From Amycolatopsis sp. GM8 (GTDB lineage: Bacteria; Actinomycetota; Actinomycetes; Mycobacteriales; Pseudonocardiaceae), in the NCBI RefSeq assembly GCF_021653975.1, contig NZ_JAJKFK010000005.1, positions 371,696-435,695 on the forward strand: 64,000 nucleotides of DNA. Reading direction: 5' to 3'. Position 1 is the first letter of the stretch. Each line of letters opens with the position of its first letter. Below the pieces are notes generated by a model. That model was not told where the DNA came from, did not search any database, and saw only the letters and a list, made by a program, of their open reading frames with translations. The translations under genes and the position numbers were made by a program. This document shows, in pieces, positions 43,135-50,709 of this stretch.

Positions 43135-44322
43135 GTAGTTGACGATCTTGCCGTTGTCGACGCGGTAGCTCCACACGGGAGTCTCGGACAGCTCGCCCTT
43201 GTCGTCCCACTTGAAGTGCTTGGTCAGGCCCTGGCCGTCGTAGTTCTTCACGAAGTTCAGCAGCCCGGCCCGGTCCTTGATACCCGAGTCGATGCCCTTG
43301 AGCAGGATCGTCGCGACGTCGTAGCCCTCGGGCGAGTACGTGCCCGGGTCCGCGCCCTCCAGCTGCTTGAACGCGGCGGTGAAGTCGTTGAAGTTGTCCT
43401 CCGGGACGCACGGGCAGGTGAAGTAGGCGTTGTTCGCGCCGGCACCGGCACCCTTGAGGAACTCGGTGTCCTTCACGCCGTCGGGGCCGACGAACTTCGC
43501 GGTGACGCCCTTGTCGTTCAGCTGCTGGGCGAACGGCGCCGCCTCCGGGTAGTAGCCCGAGTAGAAGATCGCGTCCGGGCTCTCCGAGGACATCTTGTTG
43601 ACCACGGCGGAGAAGTCGGTCTGACCGGTCTTCACCTTGTCCGTGCAGCTCGCCTTCGCGCCGAGCGCCTGCGTGACCTGGTTGGCGAGCCCGATGCCGT
43701 ATTCCGAGTCGTCCTCGACCACGCAGATCTTCTGCGCGCCGAGCTTCTCGGTCATCAGCTTGACTGCGGCCGGGCCCTGCACCGAGTCGTTGCCGACGGC
43801 GCGGAAGAACGTCTTCCAGCCGTTCTGGGTCAGGCCGGGGTTCGTGGCGACCGGCGTGACGCTCACGAGGCCGGCCTGGTTGAACAGGTTGCCCGCGGCC
43901 TTCGACTCACCGGAGAACGGCAGGCCGACGACGCCGATGATGTCGGCCTCGGCGATCGCCTGGGTGACCACACCGGGCGCCTTGTCGGGCTTGCCCTCAC
44001 TGTCGAACCGCTTGAGCGTGACCTGGCAGTTCGGGTTGGCCGTGTTGTGCTGCTTCACCGCGAGATCCGCGCCGCGCAGGGTGTTCTGGCCGAACGCGGC
44101 GCTGTTGCCGTTGATCGTGCCGATGTAGGCGATCGAAACGCCCGAGCAGACGGCCTTGCCGTCACCGGCGGGGTTCGCCGCGTTCGCGGCGGCCGTCGGT
44201 GCCGCGGCCGAGCCGTTGCCGCCGGCCGAAGACGCGTCGCCGCCGCGCGCGGCACAGGCGCCCAGCACCAGCGACGCGGCGGCCGCCAGTACCAGCACGC
44301 GGCTGATTCGTGTAGCAGACAT
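43120..44322 (-). CDS. Branched-chain amino acid ABC transporter substrate-binding lipoprotein (LivJ-like)
   Basis: 400 residues from the ATG at 44322, with GGAGGAACG upstream. Signal peptide with lipobox LVLGAC (Cys23) followed by a Gly/Ala/Ser-rich linker. The mature part is a type 1 periplasmic binding fold: VSIAYIGTINGNSAAFGQNT, ADIIGVVGLPFSGESKAAGN, KICVVEDDSEYGIGLANQVT, AIFYSGYYPEAAPFAQQLND. It binds amino acids or related ligands outside the membrane. No permease or ATPase genes are next to it, so it either serves a transporter elsewhere or is an orphan sensor. Confidence 0.93.
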   Translation of the reverse strand: MSATRISRVLVLAAAASLVLGACAARGGDASSAGGNGSAAAPTAAANAANPAGDGKAVCSGVSIAYIGTINGNSAAFGQNTLRGADLAVKQHNTANPNCQVTLKRFDSEGKPDKAPGVVTQAIAEADIIGVVGLPFSGESKAAGNLFNQAGLVSVTPVATNPGLTQNGWKTFFRAVGNDSVQGPAAVKLMTEKLGAQKICVVEDDSEYGIGLANQVTQALGAKASCTDKVKTGQTDFSAVVNKMSSESPDAIFYSGYYPEAAPFAQQLNDKGVTAKFVGPDGVKDTEFLKGAGAGANNAYFTCPCVPEDNFNDFTAAFKQLEGADPGTYSPEGYDVATILLKGIDSGIKDRAGLLNFVKNYDGQGLTKHFKWDDKGELSETPVWSYRVDNGKIVNYGQVS

Positions 44323-44478
44323 CGTTCCTCCGCAAAGACAAATGAGCGGGACGAGCGCATTTCGGGAAGGTGATCGCCCCCAGTGGCGAAGCCAGTATGC
44401 ACATGTCCCCGATTGGTGGAATATCCGGATCACCCTTTCCCGCCCGGGAAGGTTTCCGTGTCCGGCGCGCGGGAGGGG

Positions 44479-46866
44479 TCAGCCGGGGGGCACGCCGAGT
44501 TCCGCCGCCAGCCGCTCGGCGGCCTCGTTGCCGATCTGTCCACAAAGGACCAGTGCGTCGTGCCGGTGATCGCGCGCCGCCGCGTGATCACCGGAAAGCT
44601 CCAGCACCGCGGCCAGTTCGGCGAGGGTCTGCGCCCGCTCCCAGCGCGTGAACGGTTCGGTGAACTCGCGGAGTGCGACCCGCAGGCCTTCGATCGCAAG
44701 TGGATAGTCGCCGGCCCCGCGCCACGCCTTGCCTTCCGCCAGCGCGGAATCGGCGGCACCGGTCAGGTCACCCGACTCCGCGGCCAGCGTGCGCGCGGTG
44801 TGGTGCGCCCCGGCGGCCGCCGGCCAGTCCCCGGTCAGCGCCAGATCCGCCCCGATGTGCCGGAAGATCCCGGCCCGGAAGGTCAGATAGGTGCCCGGGT
44901 TGGTGTCGCCGCGATGCAGTTCCATCTCGGCGAGGATCTGCCGGTGCACGGCCAGCGCCTCCTCGGCCTTGCCGAGCGCGCGCAACACCTGGCCGAGCCC
45001 GGCGCGAATGGACCAGTGCGCGGACCAGAACCCCATCTCGACGGACGCCGCGGCGGCGGGCCGGATGTGCTCGAGCGCCTCCTGCGCGCGGCCGAGCCGC
45101 ATCAGCACGGCACCGAGGTACGCGAGCGCCCAGGTCTCCTCCGCCCGGTTGCCGATCTCGCGGGCGAGCGCGAGCGCCTCCTCGTGCCGCGCCAGCGCGC
45201 TTTCCGCGTCCAGCAAGCACATGTACCGCGCCCAGCCGACGAAGTTGAGCAGCTTGGCCTCGGCGTGCCGGTCCACGAGCTCGCGCGCGGCCGCGACGCC
45301 GAGTTCGAACACCTCGTCCCACGGGTACTGCCGCTGGCGCACGTCGGAGTACCAGTGCATCGCCTCGGCCACGTCGATCACCCGGCGCCACTCACCCTCG
45401 GCCACCGCCGTCCGGTACGCGGCAAGCCAGCCCGAAGCCTCCCGGTCCAGCCAGCGCCCCGCGTCCTCGCGCGAGGAGTACCCGCCGGGAACCGTGATCG
45501 CCTCCGGGAAGAACCACCTCGCGGCCTGGCACGCGCTGTCGAGCAGGTGGCACACCACCGCGCAGTGCATGTCCCCCTGCTCGCCGGGCTCCTCCTCGGC
45601 GGCGAGCCGCTCGGACGCGAACAACCGGATCAGGTCGTGGTAGGAGTAGCGGCCGTCCTCCGCCGAGGTCTGCAGGAGGTTCGCGTCGACCAGCTCATCG
45701 ATGTACAGCCGGACCTGCGCGTCGGGCAGACCCGTTGCCACAGCGGCGATTTCCACCCCGAAGTCCGGGCCCGGGATCAGCGCCAGCCGCCGGAACACCA
45801 GGCGAGCCTCGCCGGTCAGCCGCCGATGTGACATCTCGAAGGCGGAACGCACTCGCAGATCGCCGGCGGACAACGCGGCGAGCCGGGTGCCTTCGTCGCG
45901 CAGCAGTGACACCAGATGGCTGATCGTCCAATGTGGCCTGCTGGCCAGCCGGTTCCCGGCGATCCGCACCGCGAGCGGCAGGTTTCCGCACAGCTCGGCC
46001 AGTTCCGCCGCCGCCTCCGGCTCGGCCCGGATCCGGTCCGCGCCGATGATCGTGCCGACCAGCGACGCCGCGTCCGTGCGGCTCAGCGCGGTCAGCCAGA
46101 TCCAGCGGCCCGACTCGAGTCCCGCGAGCGCGCGCCGGCAGGTGATCACGGTGAGGCAGCCGGTGGTCCGGGCGAGCAGCGGGCGCAGCTGGGTCTCGTC
46201 CGCGGCGTTGTCGAGGAGGATCATCGTGCGGCGGCCGGCGAGCAGCGAGCGGAACAGGCCCGTCTGCTCGGCGACGGTCAGCGGGATCTGCTGCACCGGC
46301 ACGCCCAGCGCACGCAGCAGCAGGTCGAGCGCGGCGCGCGGGGTGACCGGCTGGTCGTCCATACCACGCAGGTCGATGGAGAAACAGCCGTCGGGAAACT
46401 CCTCCCGCAGCTCGTGCGCCGCGGTCGCGGCGAGCGCGGTCTTGCCGACACCGGGATGTCCGACGACGGAGACGACCACGCCGCCAGGGGTGTCGGGGGC
46501 CGCGAGCGCGGCCGACCGCAGCCGGTCCAGCTCGGCGGCCCGGCCGACCAGCCCGGACACCGCCGTCGGCAGCAGGGCGACCGTGCCGGTCAGCGGCGTG
46601 GACCGCGCACCGCGCAGACGCCCCTGCCGGGCGCTGTCGAGGAAAAGGGTAAGTTCCGCACCGGTCAGGCCGAGCGCGTCGGCGAGTGCCTCGGTGGATC
46701 GGCGCTGCGCGGCACGGGCCCGGCCGCGCTCCAGGTCACTGAGCGCACGGACGCTCATGCCCGAGGCTTCGGCCAGCTCCGCCTGGGTCAGCCCGGCGTC
46801 GCGGCGCAGGCTCAGCAGGAGCTCTCCGAAGGCCGGCTCTTCGGCAGCGGTCGTCTCGCTCACCAC
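44479..46866 (-). CDS. XRE helix-turn-helix / NB-ARC / TPR regulator (AfsR-like without SARP domain)
   Basis: 795 residues. An XRE helix-turn-helix is at about 14-70 (FGELLLSLRRDAGLTQAELA, GMSVRALSDLERGR). The NB-ARC ATPase follows, with Walker A VVGHPGVGKTALA (136-143), Walker B-like RTMILLDNAADETQLRPLLA, and GLPD-type GNLPLAVRIAGNRLASRP. The C-terminal 350 residues are helical TPR-like repeats (EALALAREIGNRAEETWALA). Such proteins are ATP-dependent switches regulating development or secondary metabolism. It diverges from the orphan LuxR gene across an 87-bp spacer, a probable target. Confidence 0.9.
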   Translation of the reverse strand: MVSETTAAEEPAFGELLLSLRRDAGLTQAELAEASGMSVRALSDLERGRARAAQRRSTEALADALGLTGAELTLFLDSARQGRLRGARSTPLTGTVALLPTAVSGLVGRAAELDRLRSAALAAPDTPGGVVVSVVGHPGVGKTALAATAAHELREEFPDGCFSIDLRGMDDQPVTPRAALDLLLRALGVPVQQIPLTVAEQTGLFRSLLAGRRTMILLDNAADETQLRPLLARTTGCLTVITCRRALAGLESGRWIWLTALSRTDAASLVGTIIGADRIRAEPEAAAELAELCGNLPLAVRIAGNRLASRPHWTISHLVSLLRDEGTRLAALSAGDLRVRSAFEMSHRRLTGEARLVFRRLALIPGPDFGVEIAAVATGLPDAQVRLYIDELVDANLLQTSAEDGRYSYHDLIRLFASERLAAEEEPGEQGDMHCAVVCHLLDSACQAARWFFPEAITVPGGYSSREDAGRWLDREASGWLAAYRTAVAEGEWRRVIDVAEAMHWYSDVRQRQYPWDEVFELGVAAARELVDRHAEAKLLNFVGWARYMCLLDAESALARHEEALALAREIGNRAEETWALAYLGAVLMRLGRAQEALEHIRPAAAASVEMGFWSAHWSIRAGLGQVLRALGKAEEALAVHRQILAEMELHRGDTNPGTYLTFRAGIFRHIGADLALTGDWPAAAGAHHTARTLAAESGDLTGAADSALAEGKAWRGAGDYPLAIEGLRVALREFTEPFTRWERAQTLAELAAVLELSGDHAAARDHRHDALVLCGQIGNEAAERLAAELGVPPG

Positions 46867-46953
46867 GTCATTAAACCGGCAGAACTTACGGGCGGGAAAA
46901 ACTGCTGGTCATTCTTCCTGGCAGCGACCGGGTCGTCGCGGTTACCTGGCCTC

Positions 46954-47622
46954 ATGTCAATCGGTATAGCCCGTATGGAGGACACGGGCACCAAACAACC
47001 AGCATTCGGCCAGCTCACCTCCGCGGTGGCCGTCGGCGTGCTCGCGGCCGACCCGCTCCTGCGCACGGGTCTGCTCAGCGCCCTTCGCGGGCAGCCGGGT
47101 GTCCGGCTCGTCGACGGCAACCAGGCGAGTGTGCTGGTCGCCGTGACGGACAACATCCGGACCCTCCCCTATCTCGTCGGTGATGCCGCCCGGCACGCCC
47201 GCCTGGTCCTCGTCGCGGACCCACCGCAGCCGGGCGATCTGTGGGCGGCGATCGAGAGCGGTCTCATCGTCTTCGTACCACGCAAGGAGGCAAGCACCGA
47301 ACGGCTGCGCCGCGCGATCAGCGACGCGCACCAAGGGCGCGGGCACCTGCCGCCCGAACAGCTCGGGCAGATGCTGCAGGGCCTGGCCCGGCTGCACCGG
47401 GAAGTGCTGGTGCCCAACGATCTCACCCCGACCGGGCTGTCCAGCCGCGAGGTGACCGTGCTGCGGCTGCTCGCCGACGGACAGGACACCGCCGAGATCG
47501 CGGCCGAAATGGCGTATTCCGAGCGCACCGTGAAGAACATCCTGCACAAGCTCACGAGCAGGCTCGGCCTGCGCAACCGCACGCACGCCGTCTCGTACGC
47601 GTTGCGTCACGGCCTGATCTGA
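46954..47622 (+). CDS. LuxR/NarL-type regulator with an atypical receiver domain
   Basis: 222 residues from the ATG at 46954; ATG 46975 (MEDTGTKQ), preceded by TATAGC, could be a leaderless start. The C-terminal GerE helix-turn-helix (160-220) is standard: LSSREVTVLRLLADGQDTAE then YSERTVKNILHKLTSRLGLR. The N-terminal 130 residues have a receiver-like layout (VGVLAADPLLRTGLLSALRG), but the phosphoacceptor position in ASVLVAVTDN is Ala, not Asp, and there is no partner kinase. It is probably phosphorylation-independent, perhaps acting with the divergent NB-ARC regulator. Confidence 0.88.
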   Translation: MSIGIARMEDTGTKQPAFGQLTSAVAVGVLAADPLLRTGLLSALRGQPGVRLVDGNQASVLVAVTDNIRTLPYLVGDAARHARLVLVADPPQPGDLWAAIESGLIVFVPRKEASTERLRRAISDAHQGRGHLPPEQLGQMLQGLARLHREVLVPNDLTPTGLSSREVTVLRLLADGQDTAEIAAEMAYSERTVKNILHKLTSRLGLRNRTHAVSYALRHGLI

Positions 47623-47649
47623 AGGCCGTAGCCGAAACTGGGGAGAGAC

Positions 47650-47678
47650 TTCGGGTGGTCCTTTGTAGATCACCCGAA
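47650..47678 (+). terminator. Terminator after the LuxR gene
   Basis: TTCGGGTGGTC (47650-47660) pairs with GATCACCCGAA (47668-47678) with one mismatch and a 7-nt loop, 27 bp after the stop codon. Confidence 0.65.
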
Positions 47679-47762
47679 CCCGGCGGGCACCGGCGTTTAC
47701 CGCGGTGACATGGCGCACTACTCTCGGTAGGTCAGCTGACCACACCTTCTGCGAGGCAGCCC

Positions 47763-48617
47763 ATGTCCGGTGCACCGCCCACCCCATCACCGAGCCAGGC
47801 CCCCGTCGGAGTGGATCCGACGAGGCCGAGTATCGCCAGGATCTACGACGGTTTTCTCGGCGGCAAGGATCACTACGAAGTGGACCGGGCCGTGATGCGG
47901 AAGATCAGCGAAGCGGTCCCGGAGGCGGTGGACATCGCCAAGGGTAACCGGGGGTTCCTCAACCGCGCCTGCCGTTTCCTCGCGGCGCAGAGCAAGATCG
48001 AACAGTACCTGGACTGCGGCTCCGGCCTGCCCACGGCGGAGAACACGCACCAGATCGTGCAGCGCAGCAATCCCGACGCGCGGGTCATTTACATGGACAA
48101 CGACCCGGTGGTGCTCGCGCACGGGCGCGCGCTGCTGGAAGAGAACGAAAACGTCCACATGGCCGAGGCGGATATCTTCAACCCGCCCGCCGTGCTGCAG
48201 CACGAGATCGTGCGCAAGCATCTCGATTTCACGGAGCCGATGGTGCTGCTGCACGTCGGCACCCTGCACCATTTCGAGGGCGACGGCGGGCCGGCCGTGA
48301 TGCAGGAGTACATCGACGCGCTCGCGCCGGGTTCGTACGTGGTGTTCTCGCATTTCTACGACCCGCAGGTGCCCGAACTGACCGCGCTGGCGAAGAAGAT
48401 CGAGAACATCCTTGTGCACGGCCCGATGGGCGCCGGCCGGTTCCGCACCGAGGACGAGATCCTCGCGATGCTGCCGGGTCTGGACATCGTGAAGCCCAAC
48501 GCCACGACCGAACCGGGCCTCGTGGTGTGCGACGAGTGGTGGCCGGACGGCCCGCGCCTGACCCCGATCAGCACTGCCGGGCACTGCATCGCCGGCATCG
48601 TCGCCCGCAAGCCGTAG
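47763..48617 (+). CDS. SAV2177-type SAM-dependent methyltransferase (Methyltransf_19 / DUF574)
   Basis: 284 residues from the ATG at 47763. The family N-terminus is PTRPSIARIYDGFLGGKDHY EVDR; the SAM site is YLDCGSGLPTAENTHQI, then VIYMDNDPVVLAHGRALLEE. These actinobacterial proteins occur in many copies per genome, often beside DUF397 or XRE-DUF5753 genes; their substrates are unknown. A second copy is at 53117. A perfect GGTCAGCTGACC palindrome lies 22 bp upstream of the start. Confidence 0.88.
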   Translation: MSGAPPTPSPSQAPVGVDPTRPSIARIYDGFLGGKDHYEVDRAVMRKISEAVPEAVDIAKGNRGFLNRACRFLAAQSKIEQYLDCGSGLPTAENTHQIVQRSNPDARVIYMDNDPVVLAHGRALLEENENVHMAEADIFNPPAVLQHEIVRKHLDFTEPMVLLHVGTLHHFEGDGGPAVMQEYIDALAPGSYVVFSHFYDPQVPELTALAKKIENILVHGPMGAGRFRTEDEILAMLPGLDIVKPNATTEPGLVVCDEWWPDGPRLTPISTAGHCIAGIVARKP

Positions 48618-48626
48618 GCTCTCGCG

Positions 48627-49238
48627 GTGGATTACGAGGGGACGGACGAGTTCCGCGGCGCGCGTTTCCGCGATTGCGATCTGCGCGAACTCAAGGTTCC
48701 GCCCAGATGACGGTCGCCGCCTAGATCCGTTCGATCGTGTCCCATATCGCGCGATGATCATCAGCCGTGCGCATTTCCCGCAATCGCACACGCTCTGGAT
48801 GTCGCTTGTCGAGTTCGTTCGAGACGAATTCGGTGACAACGCCTTCCGGACGAGCGCGTCGACGACGAGTGGTCGTTCACGGAAACCTTGCGGCACCTGG
48901 TTTTCGCGACCGACGCCTGGGCAGGCAGCGCCATCCTCGACCAGCCGGCGCCCTTTCACCACTTGGGTCTCCCGCCCTCGGAATACCCCCGGGACGAAGC
49001 ACCGCCGTCTTTCGCAGAAGTACTGGCCGCCCGAACGGACCGGATGGCCGTGGTACGCAGGATCGTGGACAATTTGACGGACGCCGAACTGGAACGGATC
49101 TGTATGCGCCGCCCGTCGCCCATGCATCCAGAAGAACCGCGAACCGTACGAAAATGCCTGCGCGTAGTGATGAACGAAGAAATCGAACACCACAGATACA
49201 CCACAAGAGACCTGGCAAAACTGGAACAACGCCACTAA
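48627..49238 (+). pseudogene. DinB-family (pentapeptide-repeat plus DinB/DUF664) pseudogene with an internal inversion
   Basis: Three fragments of one gene are present. Plus strand 48627-48710 encodes DEFRGARFRDCDLRELKV and then stops. The middle piece lies on the minus strand (about 48838 down to 48697): VVTEFVSNELDKRHPERVRL, REMRTADDHRAIWDTIERI, then an in-frame TAG where homologues as I recall them have Trp. The last piece is back on the plus strand from about 48846: RLPDERVDDEWSFTETLRHL and VFATDAWAGSAILDQPAPFH, ending ...KLEQRH at 49238. In intact homologues these run in one frame, so roughly 140 bp was inverted and flanking sequence lost. The 3' fragment could still be translated from a GTG/TTG but lacks the N-terminal helix. 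Confidence 0.8.
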
Positions 49239-49259
49239 AAACGGGAACCCGGCAACGAA

Positions 49260-49430
49260 ACGTAACCACCAGAGCAGCCCACCCACACCTCCCCCAACCC
49301 CGATAGAAAGCCGCCCTAGCGGTTGGCGCGTCGTGTCAAGGGTGACCGCGCCAGCGGTCATCGCGAAGCGACGCCGAAGGCGCCCTTGACTCGGCGTGCC
49401 AACCGTTAGACGATCGGCGATCGGGGTGGG
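49260..49430 (+). repeat. Family 2 palindromic interspersed element, copy 2
   Basis: 171 bp, a near-identical reverse complement of 12992-13162. The inverted arms (CGGTTGGCGCGTCGTGTCAA and on at about 49320, and CCCTTGACTCGGCGTGCCAA at about 49383) enclose a GC-rich loop with a smaller stem (GACCGCGCCAGCGGTC). It is followed by two GGA hairpins and then family 1 copy C in the pseudogene/RsbA convergent gap. Confidence 0.85.
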
Positions 49431-49444
49431 CGACAACCCCAGAC

Positions 49445-49486
49445 CCCGGCGCGGAGCGCCGGGAACCCTCGCGCGGAGCGCGAGGG
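49445..49486 (+). repeat. Two GCGC-GGA-GCGC hairpins between family 2 and family 1 elements
   Basis: CCCGGCGC-GGA-GCGCCGGG (49445-49463) and CCCTCGCGC-GGA-GCGCGAGGG (49466-49486) are perfect 8- and 9-bp stems with the same GGA loop. A third of this design is at 12960-12976. Confidence 0.7.
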
Positions 49487-49488
49487 AA

Positions 49489-49721
49489 AAAGATCAAAAG
49501 ATGCCTCGCCGGCGGGCTGGCTCCGGGATGAGGGGGCCCAGGGGATCTCACCTTGGGTGGGTGGTTGAGTTGGGTGGTCATCCCGTCGCCTGCGGTTTTC
49601 ATTTATCACTTTTCCTCAGGGCCGCAAGCTTTGTGTTCTTGGCCGCCGGACCCGGCGCAGGTTGCGGCCCTGACGAAAAGTGATCGTTCCTGTTTCAGGC
49701 GACGGGATGACCACCCAACTC
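49489..49721 (+). repeat. Family 1 palindromic interspersed element, copy C (233 bp)
   Basis: Third copy, with the same length and orientation as 1088-1320 and 17132-17364. The bulge differs (TTTTCATTTATCAC in place of TTTTCGAATATCAC), while the outer arms are unchanged. It ends 43 bp from the stop of the RsbA-like gene. Confidence 0.9.
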
Positions 49722-49764
49722 GGGCCGTGGGCTTCCGCCTCTCCCGTTCCTGCCGTCTGCTCTG

Positions 49765-50709
49765 CTAACAGACGAGCCTTACGACGAAGCCTTCGTCGTC
49801 CTGGTACATCGAGACGTGGCGGCAGGTCTGGTGTGCCAGCCATAGTCCTACCCCGGCTGACCGGCTGTCCCTTGTGGCTACCAGGCCCGTGAATGGATCG
49901 GCGGGACCGTCGCCGCCATCGGTGATCGTTGCGACCGCACGAGCCGCGCCGCACCAGAGGCGCAGGCGCACGGGTGGTTTCCCGTGCACGCGGGCATTGG
50001 TCACCACCTCGCTCACGGCCATTACGAAGTCCTCGGCCCGCGTGGGGTCGATCGCCGTGGAGCCGAGTGCGGTGCGGACGGTCTGCCGCGCATCACCGGC
50101 GCTGGGATCGGTCAAATCCGCCACCGGCGAACCGGCCTCGGGCTCCGGGCGCGGCGCGTCACGCCAGGAACCCAGAAAACTCACGGGATCCCGGTAATCC
50201 TCGTTGTACACATGCCCGTCCCGCGTCGCCAGCCACGGGTGCGTGCACAGCACATCGGCCACCGCGTGTTCCGGTGTGCTCCGGGTGTCATACGGACACA
50301 AACCCCATAATGGGAAATCGTCGTAGGCGTGGTTGACCACCGCTTCGTAACGCGCCCACCAGTCCCACGGTTCACCGGGAACGGGCGCGGGTACCTCGCC
50401 GACCGCGCGGATCCGGGTGGCGCCCTCGGCAAGGCACCCGGCGAACAGTTCCCGTGATCGCCGGATCGCGACCGCGGGCCGCGGATACTGCTCGTCGGCG
50501 GGAATGATCGTCAGCTTCGCCGGATCCATCGCGCCGCACAAAAGCTTCTGGTGCGCGGGCCGCAGCGCCACCAGCGCCGGTTCTCCCAGCGCGATTCCGG
50601 CTTCGAGAAAAGGCACCAGAATATCGAGAAATTCGTCGTCTGAAGAATACAAGGCGGCCTCGTGTAAGCACCCACCCGGATTCCGCATACCGAACAGGGT
50701 ATCCGTCAT
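49765..50709 (-). CDS. RsbA-type anti-sigma regulator: MEDS sensory domain plus HATPase domain
   Basis: 314 residues from the ATG at 50709, overlapping the upstream stop (ATGA). The N-terminal MEDS domain begins LHEAALYSSDDEFLDILVPF and has RAVGEVPAPVPGEPWDWWAR and ALCPYD-like GLCPYDTRSTPEHAVADVL. The C-terminal serine-kinase-type HATPase (about 195-314) has the N-box FVMAVSEVVTNARVHGKPPV, ATITDGGDGPADPFTG and SAGVGLWLAHQTCRHVSM. Such proteins act in partner-switching control of alternative sigma factors. It is coupled to a membrane histidine-kinase-like gene that may feed it signals. Confidence 0.88.
   Translation of the reverse strand: MTDTLFGMRNPGGCLHEAALYSSDDEFLDILVPFLEAGIALGEPALVALRPAHQKLLCGAMDPAKLTIIPADEQYPRPAVAIRRSRELFAGCLAEGATRIRAVGEVPAPVPGEPWDWWARYEAVVNHAYDDFPLWGLCPYDTRSTPEHAVADVLCTHPWLATRDGHVYNEDYRDPVSFLGSWRDAPRPEPEAGSPVADLTDPSAGDARQTVRTALGSTAIDPTRAEDFVMAVSEVVTNARVHGKPPVRLRLWCGAARAVATITDGGDGPADPFTGLVATRDSRSAGVGLWLAHQTCRHVSMYQDDEGFVVRLVC

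Noticed and set aside
47730..47741. GGTCAGCTGACC as a shared operator with 43118-43129
   Set aside because: At 43118 the palindrome covers a stop codon in a terminator-like context, while at 47730 it precedes a start. A shared regulator is not a natural explanation; a 12-bp match may be chance.
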